Assembly (NCBI GenBank): GCA_036250195.1
Contig: JAVHZZ010000006.1
Location: forward strand, 78,391,369 to 78,455,368
Reading direction: 5' to 3'
DNA length: 64,000 nucleotides
From: Mixophyes australis
Taxonomy: Eukaryota; Chordata; Amphibia; Anura; Limnodynastidae
The translations under genes were made by a program, and so were the position numbers. This document shows, piece by piece, positions 1 through 12,000 of the stretch (positions within the stretch are counted from its first letter, which is position 1; the number at the start of each line of letters is the position of its first letter). The notes beneath the pieces are model-generated. The model had not been told where the DNA came from. It saw nothing but the letters and a program-made list of their open reading frames with translations, and made no database searches.

Positions 1-556
1 ATTCAGATAATACGGACAACTCCATTAATGTGAGAACTGATTATGCTTTATGATCATGCACGATAGAAGGTATTATTTATCCATAATTAACATTAACATT
101 AATTAATAATTACCTAATATGTAAAATTGTCTGTATGTAGTGATCAGGCCCAATTGATATGAAGACTGATACAAAATGAAGGATTGATTTCTATCATTTC
201 AGATAATCAATTAATAAACATATCCAACAAAGAAGGCTGCTTTTATGTAGTGATTGACACATGATAGAGTTCTACATTAATTGAAGAACTGATTGCTATT
301 ATTGGAATAACATTCCAAATGATTCAGTGTCTGGATTCATATACTGCCATTTCCTACCTGTGATACACTAAAGGTGGACCATATTGAACGATTATCTTAA
401 AATATGGTAATATACAGTAGATTGGATAAGAATTATAAAGATTTTTTTCCCTTTTGTGTCACCTGGTAATTAAAATGTTGGATTTTATTTGATCTCGTCA
501 AACTCCTCTCAAAACCAGATTGTTCGTTTTGGCTTAAGTACTCATTTAACCCTCAT
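1..556. other. Unassigned AT-rich sequence
   Basis: Probably intronic, because ABCA5 exons lie downstream and the 5' half of the gene must lie upstream. I found no exon matching the ABC transporter here and no recognisable repeat. The Harbinger-like element begins at its right edge. Confidence 0.4.
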
Positions 557-3500
557 TAAGGCTAGGTACACACTGGAGCTTTTTCATTGGGCCAATTAGC
601 CGATATACGACCATTTGAGCAGATACCTTGTTAGTGTATATACTTACACAATGAACGACAGTCGTCCCAAAGTATCGGTCGTTACATTTGGTTGGTCGGC
701 ATGCTTGATAATCCCGTTTGAATCACCTTCCGATAATGCAGTGTGTATGCACTCACACGACTTGGCCCATAGCAGATCTCATTACTATAGCGGATCTCAG
801 TGTGACAGGTGTCATTACTGTAGCGGATCTGTGTGTGTCAGGTGTCATTACTATAGCGGATCTCAGTGTGACAGGTCTCATTACTGTAGCGGATCTTAGT
901 GTGACAGGTCTCATTACTATCGCGGATCTCAGTGTGACAGGTCTCATTACTGTAGCGGATCTGTGTGTGTCAGGTGTCATTACTATAGCGGATCTTAGTG
1001 TGGCAGGTCTCATTACTGTAGCTGATCTCAGTGTGACAGGTGTCATTACTGTAGCGGATCTCAGTGTGACAGGTGTCATTACTGTAGCGGATCTCAGTGT
1101 GACAGGTCTCAATACTGTAGCGGATCTCAGTGTGACAGGTCTCATTACTGTAGCGGATCTGTGTGTGTCAGGTGTCATTACTATAGCTGATCTCAGTGTG
1201 ACAGGTGTCATTACTGTAGCGGATCTTAGTGTGACAGGTCTCATTACTATCGCGGATCTCAGTGTGACAGGTCTCATTACTTTAGCGGATCTGTGTGTGT
1301 CAGGTGTCATTACTATAGCGGATCTCAGTGTGGCAGGTCTCATTACTGTAACGGATCTTAGTGTGACAGGTCTCATTACTATCGCGGATCTCAGTGTGAC
1401 AGGTCTCATTACTGTAGCGGATCTGTGTGTGTCAGGTGTCATTACTATAGCGGATCTCAGTGTGGCAGGTCTCATTACTGTAGCTGATCTCAGTGTGACA
1501 GGTGTCATTACTGTAGCGGATCTCAGTGTGACAGGTCTCATTACTGTAGCGGATCTCAGTGTGACAGGTCTCATTACTGTAGCGGATCTCAGTGTGACAG
1601 GTGTCATTACTGTAGCGGATCTCAGTGTGACAGGTCTCAATACTGTAGCGGATCTCAGTGTGACAGGTCTCATTACTGTAGCGGATCTGTGTGTGTCAGG
1701 TGTCATTACTATAGCTGATCTCAGTGTGACAGGTCTCATTACTTTAGCGGATCTGTGTGTGTCAGGTGTCATTACTATAGCGGATCTCGGTGTGGCAGGT
1801 CTCATTACTGTAGCGGATCTCAGTGTGACAGGTCTCATTACTGTAGCGGATCTCAGTGTGACAGGTCTCATTACTGTAGCGGATCTCAGTGTGACAGGTG
1901 TCATTACTGTAGCGGATCTCAGTGTGACAGGTCTCAATACTGTAGCGGATCTCAGTGTGACAGGTCTCATTACTGTAGCGGATCTGTGTGTGTCAGGTGT
2001 CATTACTATAGCTGATCTCAGTGTAACAGGTCTCATTACTGTAGCGGATCTTAGTGTGACAGGTCTCATTACTATCGCGGATCTCAGTGTGACAGGTCTC
2101 ATTACTGTAGCGGATCTGTGTGTGTCAGGTGTCATTACTATAGCGGATCTCAGTGTGGCAGGTCTCATTACTGTAGCGGATCTCAGTGTGACAGGTGTCA
2201 TTACTGTAGCGGATCTCAGTGTGGCAGGTGTCATTACTGTAGCGGATCTCAGTGTGACAGGTCTCAATACTGTAGCGGATCTCAGTGTGACAGGTCTCAT
2301 TACTGTAGCGGATCTGTGTGTGTCAGGTGTCATTACTATAGCTGATCTCAGTGTGACAGGTGTCATTACTGTAGCGGATCTTAGTGTGACAGATCTCATT
2401 ACTAACGCGGATCTCAGTGTGACAGGTCTCATTACTTTAGCGGATCTGTGTGTGTCAGGTGTCATTACTATAGCGGATCTCAGTGTGGCAGGTCTCATTA
2501 CTGTAACGGATCTTAGTGTGACAGGTCTCATTACTATCGCGGATCTCAGTGTGACAGGTCTCATTACTGTAGCGGATCTGTGTGTGTCATTACTATAGCG
2601 GATCTCAGTGTGGCAGGTCTCATTACTGTAGCTGATCTCAGTGTGACAGGTGTCATTACTGTAGCGGATCTCAGTGTGACAGGTCTCATTACTGTAGCGG
2701 ATCTCAGTGTGACAGGTGTCATTACTGTAGCGGATCTCAGTGTGACAGGTCTCAATACTGTAGTGGATCTCAGTGTGACAGGTCTCATTACTGTAGCGGA
2801 TCTGTGTGTGTCAGGTGTCATTACTATAGCTGATCTCAGTGTGACAGGTCTCATTACTTTAGCGGATCTGTGTGTGTCAGGTGTCATTACTATAGCGGAT
2901 CTCAGTGTGGCAGGTCTCATTACTGTAGCGGATCTCAGTGTGACAGGTCTCATTACTGTAGCTGATCTCAGTGTGACAGGTCTCATTACTGTAGCGGATC
3001 TGTGTGTGTCAGGTGTCATTACTATAGCTGATCTCAGTGTAACAGGTCTCATTACTGTAGCAGATCTTAGTGTGACAGGTCTCATTACTATCGCGGATCT
3101 CAGTGTGACAGGTCTCATTACTGTAGCGGATCTGTGTGTGTCAGGTGTCATCACTATAGCGGATCTCAGTGTGGCAGGTCTCATTACTGTAGCTGATCTC
3201 AGTGTGACAGGTGTCATTACTGTAGCGGATCTCAGTGTGACAGGTGTCATTACTGTAGCGGATCTCAGTGTGGCAGGTGTCATTACTGTAGCGGATCTCA
3301 GTGTGACAGGTCTCAATACTGTAGCGGATCTCAGTGTGACAGGTCTCATTACTGTAGCGGATCTGTGTGTGTCAGGTGTCATTACTATAGCTGATCTCAG
3401 TGTGACAGGTCTCATTACTTTAGCGGATCTGTGTGTGTCAGGTGTCATTACTATAGCGGATCTCAGTGTGGCAGGTCTCATTACTGTAGCGGATCTCAGT

Positions 3501-6500
3501 GTGACAGGTCTCATTACTGTAGCTGATCTCAGTGTGACAGGTGTCATTACTGTAGCGGATCTCAGTGTGGCAGGTGTCATTACTGTAGCGGATCTCAGTG
3601 TGACAGGTCTCAATACTGTAGCGGATCTCAGTGTGACAGGTCTCATTACTGTAGCGGATCTGTGTGTGTCAGGTGTCATTACTATAGCTGATCTCAGTGT
3701 GACAGGTGTCATTACTGTAGCGGATCTTAGTGTGACAGGTCTCATTACTAACGCGGATCTCAGTGTGACAGGTCTCATTACTTTAGCGGATCTGTGTGTG
3801 TCAGGTGTCATTACTATAGCGGATCTCAGTGTGGCAGGTCTCATTACTGTAACGGATCTTAGTGTGACAGGTCTCATTACTATCGCGGATCTCAGTGTGA
3901 CAGGTCTCATTACTGTAGCGGATCTGTGTGTGTCATTACTATAGCGGATCTCAGTGTGGCAGGTCTCATTACTGTAGCTGATCTCAGTGTGACAGGTGTC
4001 ATTACTGTAGCGGATCTCAGTGTGACAGGTCTCATTACTGTAGCGGATCTCAGTGTGACAGGTGTCATTACTGTAGCGGATCTCAGTGTGACAGGTCTCA
4101 TTACTATAGCTGATCTCAGTGTGACAGGTCTCATTACTTTAGCGGATCTGTGTGTGTCAGGTGTCATTACTATAGCGGATCTCAGTGTGGCAGGTCTCAT
4201 TACTGTAGCGGATCTCAGTGTGACAGGTCTCATTACTGTAGCTGATCTCAGTGTGACAGGTCTCATTACTGTAGCGGATCTGTGTGTGTCAGGTGTCATT
4301 ACTATAGCTGATCTCAGTGTAACAGGTCTCATTACTGTAGCAGATCTTAGTGTGACAGGTCTCATTACTATCGCGGATCTCAGTGTGACAGGTCTCATTA
4401 CTGTAGCGGATCTGTGTGTGTCAGGTGTCATCACTATAGCGGATCTCAGTGTGGCAGGTCTCATTACTGTAGCTGATCTCAGTGTGACAGGTGTCATTAC
4501 TGTAGCGGATCTCAGTGTGACAGGTGTCATTACTGTAGCGGATCTCAGTGTGGCAGGTGTCATTACTGTAGCGGATCTCAGTGTGACAGGTCTCAATACT
4601 GTAGCGGATCTCAGTGTGACAGGTCTCATTACTGTAGCGGATCTGTGTGTGTCAGGTGTCATTACTATAGCTGATCTCAGTGTGACAGGTCTCATTACTT
4701 TAGCGGATCTGTGTGTGTCAGGTGTCATTACTATAGCGGATCTCAGTGTGGCAGGTCTCATTACTGTAGCGGATCTCAGTGTGACAGGTCTCATTACTGT
4801 AGCTGATCTCAGTGTGACAGGTCTCATTACTGTAGCGGATCTGTGTGTGTCAGGTGTCATTACTATAGCTGATCTCAGTGTAACAGGTCTCATTACTGTA
4901 GCGGATCTTAGTGTGACAGGTCTCATTACTATCGCGGATCTCAGTGTGACAGGTCTCATTACTGTAGCGGATCTGTGTGTGTCAGGTGTCATTACTATAG
5001 CGGATCTCAGTGTGGCAGGTCTCATTACTGTAGCTGATCTCAGTGTGACAGGTGTCATTACTGTAGCGGATCTCAGTGTGACAGGTGTCATTACTGTAGC
5101 GGATCTCAGTGTGGCAGGTGTCATTACTGTAGCGGATCTCAGTGTAACAGGTCTCATTACTGTAGCAGATCTTAGTGTGACAGGTCTCATTACTATCGCG
5201 GATCTCAGTGTGACAGGTCTCATTACTGTAGCGGATCTGTGTGTGTCAGGTGTCATCACTATAGCGGATCTCAGTGTGGCAGGTCTCATTACTGTAGCTG
5301 ATCTCAGTGTGACAGGTGTCATTACTGTAGCGGATCTCAGTGTGACAGGTGTCATTACTGTAGCGGATCTCAGTGTGGCAGGTGTCATTACTGTAGCGGA
5401 TCTCAGTGTGACAGGTCTCAATACTGTAGCGGATCTCAGTGTGACAGGTCTCATTACTGTAGCGGATCTGTGTGTGTCAGGTGTCATTACTATAGCTGAT
5501 CTCAGTGTGACAGGTCTCATTACTTTAGCGGATCTGTGTGTGTCAGGTGTCATTACTATAGCGGATCTCAGTGTGGCAGGTCTCATTACTGTAGCGGATC
5601 TCAGTGTGACAGGTCTCATTACTGTAGCTGATCTCAGTGTGACAGGTCTCATTACTGTAGCGGATCTGTGTGTGTCAGGTGTCATTACTATAGCTGATCT
5701 CAGTGTAACAGGTCTCATTACTGTAGCGGATCTTAGTGTGACAGGTCTCATTACTATCGCGGATCTCAGTGTGACAGGTCTCATTACTGTAGCGGATCTG
5801 TGTGTGTCAGGTGTCATTACTATAGCGGATCTCAGTGTGGCAGGTCTCATTACTGTAGCTGATCTCAGTGTGACAGGTGTCATTACTGTAGCGGATCTCA
5901 GTGTGACAGGTGTCATTACTGTAGCGGATCTCAGTGTGGCAGGTGTCATTACTGTAGCGGATCTCAGTGTGACAGGTCTCAATACTGTAGCGGATCTCAG
6001 TGTGACAGGTCTCATTACTGTAGCGGATCTGTGTGTGTCAGGTGTCATTACTATAGCTGATCTCAGTGTGACAGGTGTCATTACTGTAGCGGATCTTAGT
6101 GTGACAGGTCTCATTACTATCGCGGATCTCAGTGTGACAGGTCTCATTACTTTAGCGGATCTGTGTGTGTCAGGTGTCATTACTATAGCGGATCTCAGTG
6201 TGGCAGGTCTCATTGCTGTAGCTGATCTCAGTGTGACAGGTGTCATTACTATATAGCGGATCTCAGTGTGACTGGTCTCATTACTGTAGCGGATCTCAGT
6301 GTGACAGGTCTCATTACTGTAGCGGATCTCAGTGTGACAGGTGTCATTACTGTAGCGGATCTCAGTGTGACAGGTGTCATTACTGTAGCGGATCTCAGTG
6401 TGACAGGTCTCAATACTGTAGCGGATCTCAGTGTGACAGGTCTCATTACTGTAGCGGATCTCAGTGTGACAGGTGTCATTACTGTAGCGGATCTCAGTGT

Positions 6501-8775
6501 GACAGGTGTCATTACTGTAGCGGATCTCAGTGTGACAGGTCTCAATACTGTAGCGGATCTCAGTGTGACAGGTCTTATTACTATAGCGAATCTCAGTGTG
6601 ACAGGTCTCATTACTATAGCGGATCTCAGTGTGACAGGTGTCATTACTATAGCGGATCTCAGTGTGACAGGTCTCATTACTATCATGGATCTCAGTGTGA
6701 CAGGTCTTATTACTATAGCGAATCTCAGTGTGACAGGTCTCATTACTATCGCGGATCTCAGTGTGACAGGTCTCATTACTTTAGTGGATCTGTGTGTGTC
6801 AGGTGTTATTACTATAGCGGATCTCAGTGTGGCAGGTCTCATTACTGTAGCTGATCTCAGTGTGACAGGTCTCATTACTGTAGCGGATCTGTGTGTGTCA
6901 TGTGTCATTACTATAGCGGATCTCAGTGTGGCAGGTCTCATTACTGTAGCGGATCTGTGTGTGTCAGGTGTCATTACTATAGCGGATCTCAGTGTGGCAG
7001 GTCTCATTACTGTAGCTGATCTCAGTGTGACAGGTGTCATTACTGTAGCGGATCTCAGTGTGGCAGCTGTCATTACTGTAGCGGATCTCAGTGTGACAGG
7101 TCTCAATACTGTAGCGGATCTCAGTGTGACAGGTCTCATTACTGTAGCGGATCTGTGTGTGTCAGGTGTCATTACTATAGCTGATGTCAGTGTGACAGGT
7201 GTCATTACTGTATCGGATCTTAGTGTGACAGGTCTCATTACTATCATGGATCTCAGTGTGACAGGTCTCATTACTATCATGGATCTCAGTGTGACACGTC
7301 TTATTACTATAGCGAATCTCAGTGTGACAGGTCTCATTACTTTAGCGGATCTGTGTGTTTTAGGTGTCATTACTATAGCGGATCTCAGTGTGGCAGGTCT
7401 CATTACTGTAGCTGATCTCAGTGTGACAGGTGTCATTACTATAGCGGATCTCAGTGTGACAGGTCTCAATACTGTAGCGGATCTGTGTGTGTCAGGTGTC
7501 ATTACTATAGCGGATCTCAGTGTGACAGGTCTCATTACTATCATGGATCTCAGTGTGACAGGTCTTATTACTATAGCGAATCTCAGTGTGACAGGTCTCA
7601 TTACTATAGCGGATCTCCGTTTGACAGGTGTCATTACTGTAGCGGATCTCAGTGTGGCAGGTGTCATTACTGTAGCGGATCTTAGTGTGACAGGTCTCAT
7701 TACTATCGCGGATCTCAGTGTGACAGGTCTCATTACTTTAGCGGATCTGTGTGTGTCAGGTGTCATTACTATAGCGGATCTCAGTGTGGCAGGTCTCATT
7801 ACTGTAGCTGATCTCAGTGTGACAGGTGTCATTACTATAGCGGATCTCAGTGTGACAGGTCTCATTACTGTAGCGGATCTCAGTGTGACAGGTGTCATTA
7901 CTGTAGCGGATCTCAGTGTGACAGGTGTCATTACTGTAGCGGATCTCAGTGTGACAGGTCTCAATACTGTAGTGGATCTCAGTGTGACAGGTCTCATTAC
8001 TGTAGCGGATCTGTGTGTGTCAGGTGTCATTACTATAGCGGATCTCAGTGTGACAGGTCTCATTACTATCATGGATCTCAGTGTGACAGGTCTTATTACT
8101 ATAGCGAATCTCAGTGTGACAGGTCTCATTACTATAGCGGATCTCAGTGTGACAGGTGTCATTACTATAGCGGATCTCAGTGTGACAGGTCTCATTACTA
8201 TCATGGATCTCAGTGTGACAGGTCTCATTACTGTAGCGGATCTCAGTGTGACAAGTGTCATTACTGTAGCGGATCTCAGTGTGACAGGTGTCATTACTAT
8301 AGCGGATCTCAGTGTGACAGGTCTCATTACTATCATGGATCTCAGTGTGACAGGTCTTATTACTATAGCGAATCTCAGTGTGACAGGTCTCATTACTATA
8401 GCAGATCTCAGTGTGACAGGTCTCATTACTGTAGCGGATCTCAGTGTGACAGGTCTCATTACTATAGCAGATCTCAGTGTGACAGGTCTCATCCACCTTG
8501 TCTGTCTGCTGCTGATATTGTCCCACTGTCTTTATCATGATCCATGGTCTCTGTCAACTCACTGTAGTTGCTGTATATTCCCCTTATCATGTTGCACTGT
8601 CTTGATCACCTTAGTATAACTGCTGCTCATGACAGGAGCTGCTGTCATCCATTCAGCTGATGGTGATGACAGAGGAAGAGCACAGATCTGAAGGTAATCG
8701 ATTGGAACTTCTGTCGTTTGTAAAATCTTTAGTGATAAATTGGTCGAAACTTTTTGTAGTGTGTACCTAGCCTAA
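557..8775. mobile_element. PIF/Harbinger-like non-autonomous element carrying a satellite
   Basis: The 15-base sequence GGCTAGGTACACACT at 560-574 recurs as an exact reverse complement at 8758-8772. Both copies are flanked outside by TAA (557-559 and 8773-8775). A 3-bp TWA-type target duplication with short inverted ends is characteristic of PIF/Harbinger transposons. Sequence just inside the ends (575-768 and 8493-8757) is unique rather than tandem and shows weak inverted similarity. No transposase is present. Almost all of the interior is a 33-bp tandem array. Family assignment rests on duplication length and end structure only. Confidence 0.75.
770..8492. repeat. 33-bp tandem repeat array, about 234 copies
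   Basis: A 33-bp unit repeats head to tail for 7.7 kb. Units fall into sub-types differing at a few sites: GATCTCAGTGTGACAGG, GATCTCAGTGTGGCAGG and GATCTGTGTGTGTCAGG, each followed by a GTC or CTC variant. Because 33 is a multiple of three and some frames lack stops, long open frames exist on both strands; they are artefacts. Two short 26-bp units (near 2578 and 3924) and a 2-bp insertion near 6250 shift the frame. Variants with ATCATGG or AGCGAATC occur only in the distal part, after about 6580. No spacers, so not a CRISPR array. Confidence 0.97.
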
Positions 8776-8925
8776 CTTACATCCACAAAATTGGCTGTTC
8801 TTTTCATTTCAGCTGCCTTTTTATAAAAATAATATGGTTTAGAAAGACTAATCTACAAAATTAGTGTCTGTCTTAGCAAAGCTGACCTCTGTCCCTGAAC
8901 TGGCTTCTTGTTCTGTGTCTTCTAG

Positions 8926-9063
8926 TATTACACATATGAAGCTGTATTTAACAGCACTATGGTCCACTCTCTACCTGTCCTCATTAACACCATCAGTAAC
9001 ACTCTGCTCAGGCAGCTTAATGTGAATGAAAGCATCCAGGTTTTCAGCAGCCCGTTTCCTAAG
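8926..9063 (+). CDS. ABCA5: ABCA5 exon 1 of 18 in window
   Basis: 46 codons, starting [17 protein letters not shown]. Preceded by TCTAG and followed by GTGAGT. It encodes the membrane-proximal end of the second extracellular loop, with N-glycosylation sequons NST and NES. Ends in phase 0. Confidence 0.92.
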
Positions 9064-12000
9064 GTGAGTGATCCTTTTCTCCACAAGCGATGTTAATGGC
9101 CAGTACATGGATATGCAGTGAGAATAGTTTTCTCGCAGAGCATGTCCATGTATGTACAGTGAGAGGGGATAATTCAGTTAGCTGCAAAGTGTTTCTGGAA
9201 TGTCCGTGAGACACGTCGTCGCGGAGATTTTACAGAAATCTCTGCTTATTTTTCGAGGTGCGAGGAAAATTGATCAGAGATTTCTACCGTAATTGCCGAC
9301 TTTGTGCATGGCACGATGTCCACGCGCCACATCGCCAGCAATTTATTTCCCCCCGGAAAATGTAAATTCTTTTAAGAACCTTAAGAAATTGTCACTTTTT
9401 GCATAGTCATGTAAAGTCATAATCTTGCATTATATACTTTCTGTCTTACATATTTATGGTTCAAATGAATTTTTTGACAGACAGGAATGTTGTAATAAAC
9501 ACTTTATTGAAAAGCAAGAAAATGTGTTTTAAATGTTTGTTGTTCTAAAAAGCAATTACTATTAATGTGTGGTACCATCATAATATCATTTTATCGCGAC
9601 AGGAATATTTGGACGCATCATTTAAAATCAGTCTGTATTTTCTGCTTATCTACTTGGGAATCATTGCTGCAGGCATGCTACCATACTTTGCAATGGAGAA
9701 CACATACAACCATAAGGTAAGAAGAACCAGAGCTCATTTATGCAGGTAGTTACACCGCGTTGCCCCACCCGTCTGAGATGGTTTCCATTGAGCTGAGAGC
9801 TTGTCAGCAAGGCTTGTAAAGGGATCATTGATCCATATGATGAGCACTAGAGAAATACGTATTGGACATTCACAGCACCATGTCTAGGATGCAGAGTGGT
9901 GCATAGATTGAGAAAATAGTACAAGATGGCACCTGTTGCCTAAGCAGCACTAAGACTGGTAGTAAATTGGCCATTTGTGATTCTTAATGGGACAAGGCAT
10001 ACTGATTATTGTGCACAATATGCATATTTTTGTGCATATTTATACATCTCAAGATGTGTCCAGCTCAAAAACTTTGCGTCAGGCATAACAAGTGTGTATG
10101 CTTATGCCCCCACGAGAGCATAGAGATGTGGCTTGACAGTGTTATTAGTAAATGCAAAAGTCACACTTTTCATATATAATGTAACTAAATACAAACACAA
10201 ATTAAATTAAATATAAACATCTGTTGTTTTTCCCTTTAAAACCCCAATGGGAGTTGCCTTTTAAAAGCCATATATGCAGATGCACCCTTGTCTAGCTTTG
10301 TCACCTCTCCAGGTGTAAAGAGATGCAAGTAAATGATGCATACAAAACGCAAAAAAACGCTATTTCTTTGGCCTCCATTGGGGAACACCAGGGACACTGC
10401 GGGTATAGAGTAGGGCAGGGTGAACTGGCACTTTAAGAAACTTCTGTAATCTAGCCCTAGTTCTTCCTTCTCTATATCCCACTTCCTGTTTCCTCAGTTT
10501 AGTTTAAGTGCTCAGCGAACAGGCTGTGTTTGGGTTGTGTTGCAGTCCTATTTTGTTTCATTCATTTCATTTTCATTTATTTTACAGTTTTTTCTACATC
10601 GGAGACTTCTGCCTCTTGTTCTGTGACAGCCTCACTGGCGGCTCACAGAGCCTCGTCCACGGCTGTCAATCACTAGATCCTGTGTGGTGACAGTGCACAG
10701 CACAGGTGGCTGTGCGCTGTCTGGAGAGGGGGCCCCAATTAGCCCTCTTAGGAGCCAGGCATAGTCACCACAGGCTGTGTCAGTCATCCATTGCTGCACC
10801 TGCAGATAAGCAGCTGCGGCCCACTGTGTGCAGGAGGGATTGCAGCAGGTAAGTGTACCCACTCCCAGCACTGTGCTGGGAGAAGGGTGGGTGTCAAGTT
10901 GGCTGCCTCTTACTAGGGGCAGTCATTTGTTTAATTTAAAAAAAAAAGTGGAAAATTATGCTTAGGGGACTAGGTCAGGCAGCAGTCACTGTAAGACATG
11001 TGAGACCCTGCTAAGCATTGGTTTGGTGTAGGGGGGTGTCCTGCTGGGTGCCTGCCAATCCAGTGCTGAACCCTGGGGGGGAGGTGTTTTTCATCTCATG
11101 CACTCCCTCCTTGGTGGTCTCGCACTCCTTGTGTGCAGACACCAGAATAGGCAGCCATTGTGCAGCCCCAGCTTCGCTTTTTTCTGTCCCTTGTCCTGTA
11201 AGGTAACTGGTTTGGGGGGGTGGGGGGGTTGTCAGGGTTTTTATCCCTTAGATTGTTGGGGCTACTTGGCTGTATTGCTTGCTCACTTTCTGTGCTTGAT
11301 TGTGTGCTGCTTGTCTGTGTGCTGCTTGTCTGTGTGTTTTGTCCCATCTGTTAACATGTCAGATGGGGGAGATCCTTACAGGGGAAGGCAGGGGTGACTT
11401 CTATGTTGAGGTTCACTTGTGCCACCTGTAATGCTAAGTCTGGACAGTCAAGCGCAGATGCTTTGTGTGCAGCCTGCCAGTCTAGAGATCACATGCCGTG
11501 TGCACCAGGGGATTCTGGTTCTGACTTGGCGGAGCCTATCGGGGCTCGGTCTCTGACTAATACTGTGGCTGAACTTGCCCAATTGGTGTAGTCTCATACT
11601 GTGAGCTGTCCTTCTCATAATCCTCCTGTCTCTGTAGCGAGTGAGGTGGATGCTGTTCTTGGCTTGCTAAGTCAGGGTCTGACTGGACATATGGCGTTGG
11701 ATTCCGAAGAACCGGCATGGGTACGTGGAGTTGTGTCCTCAGTACGGGGTTTGGGTTCTGTCTCCTCCTCCTTAGAGAGGATGTGGCAATCCACTAAGCC
11801 ATTCTTCTCTCATAAGCGCAAGTGGGTGGCGGCACCCTTGCAGGGGCATGAGTCAGATTCTGACTGTTTTTACCGTGAGGAGAGCGAATTGGCAATTTAT
11901 TCTGACGTGGACACTTCTTCTGTTGTGAAGGAAGTCCATCCTGGCCATCAGACTGTGGAGGAATGAATACGGGCGGTGCGTCAGGTACTTGATATTTTAA

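Noticed and set aside
1..556. An upstream ABCA5 exon before the satellite
   Set aside because: No open stretch with suitable splice sites matches the expected extracellular loop sequence.
770..8492. CRISPR-like array
   Set aside because: Direct tandem units with no unique spacers, in a vertebrate intron.
718..8619. Very long open frames on both strands (up to 783 codons), such as 718-2598, 3926-6256, 6268-8619 and the minus strand 3910-6246
   Set aside because: They come from a 33-bp repeat that is a multiple of three and lacks stops in several frames on both strands. Frames break at indels between units and no splice or start context supports them.
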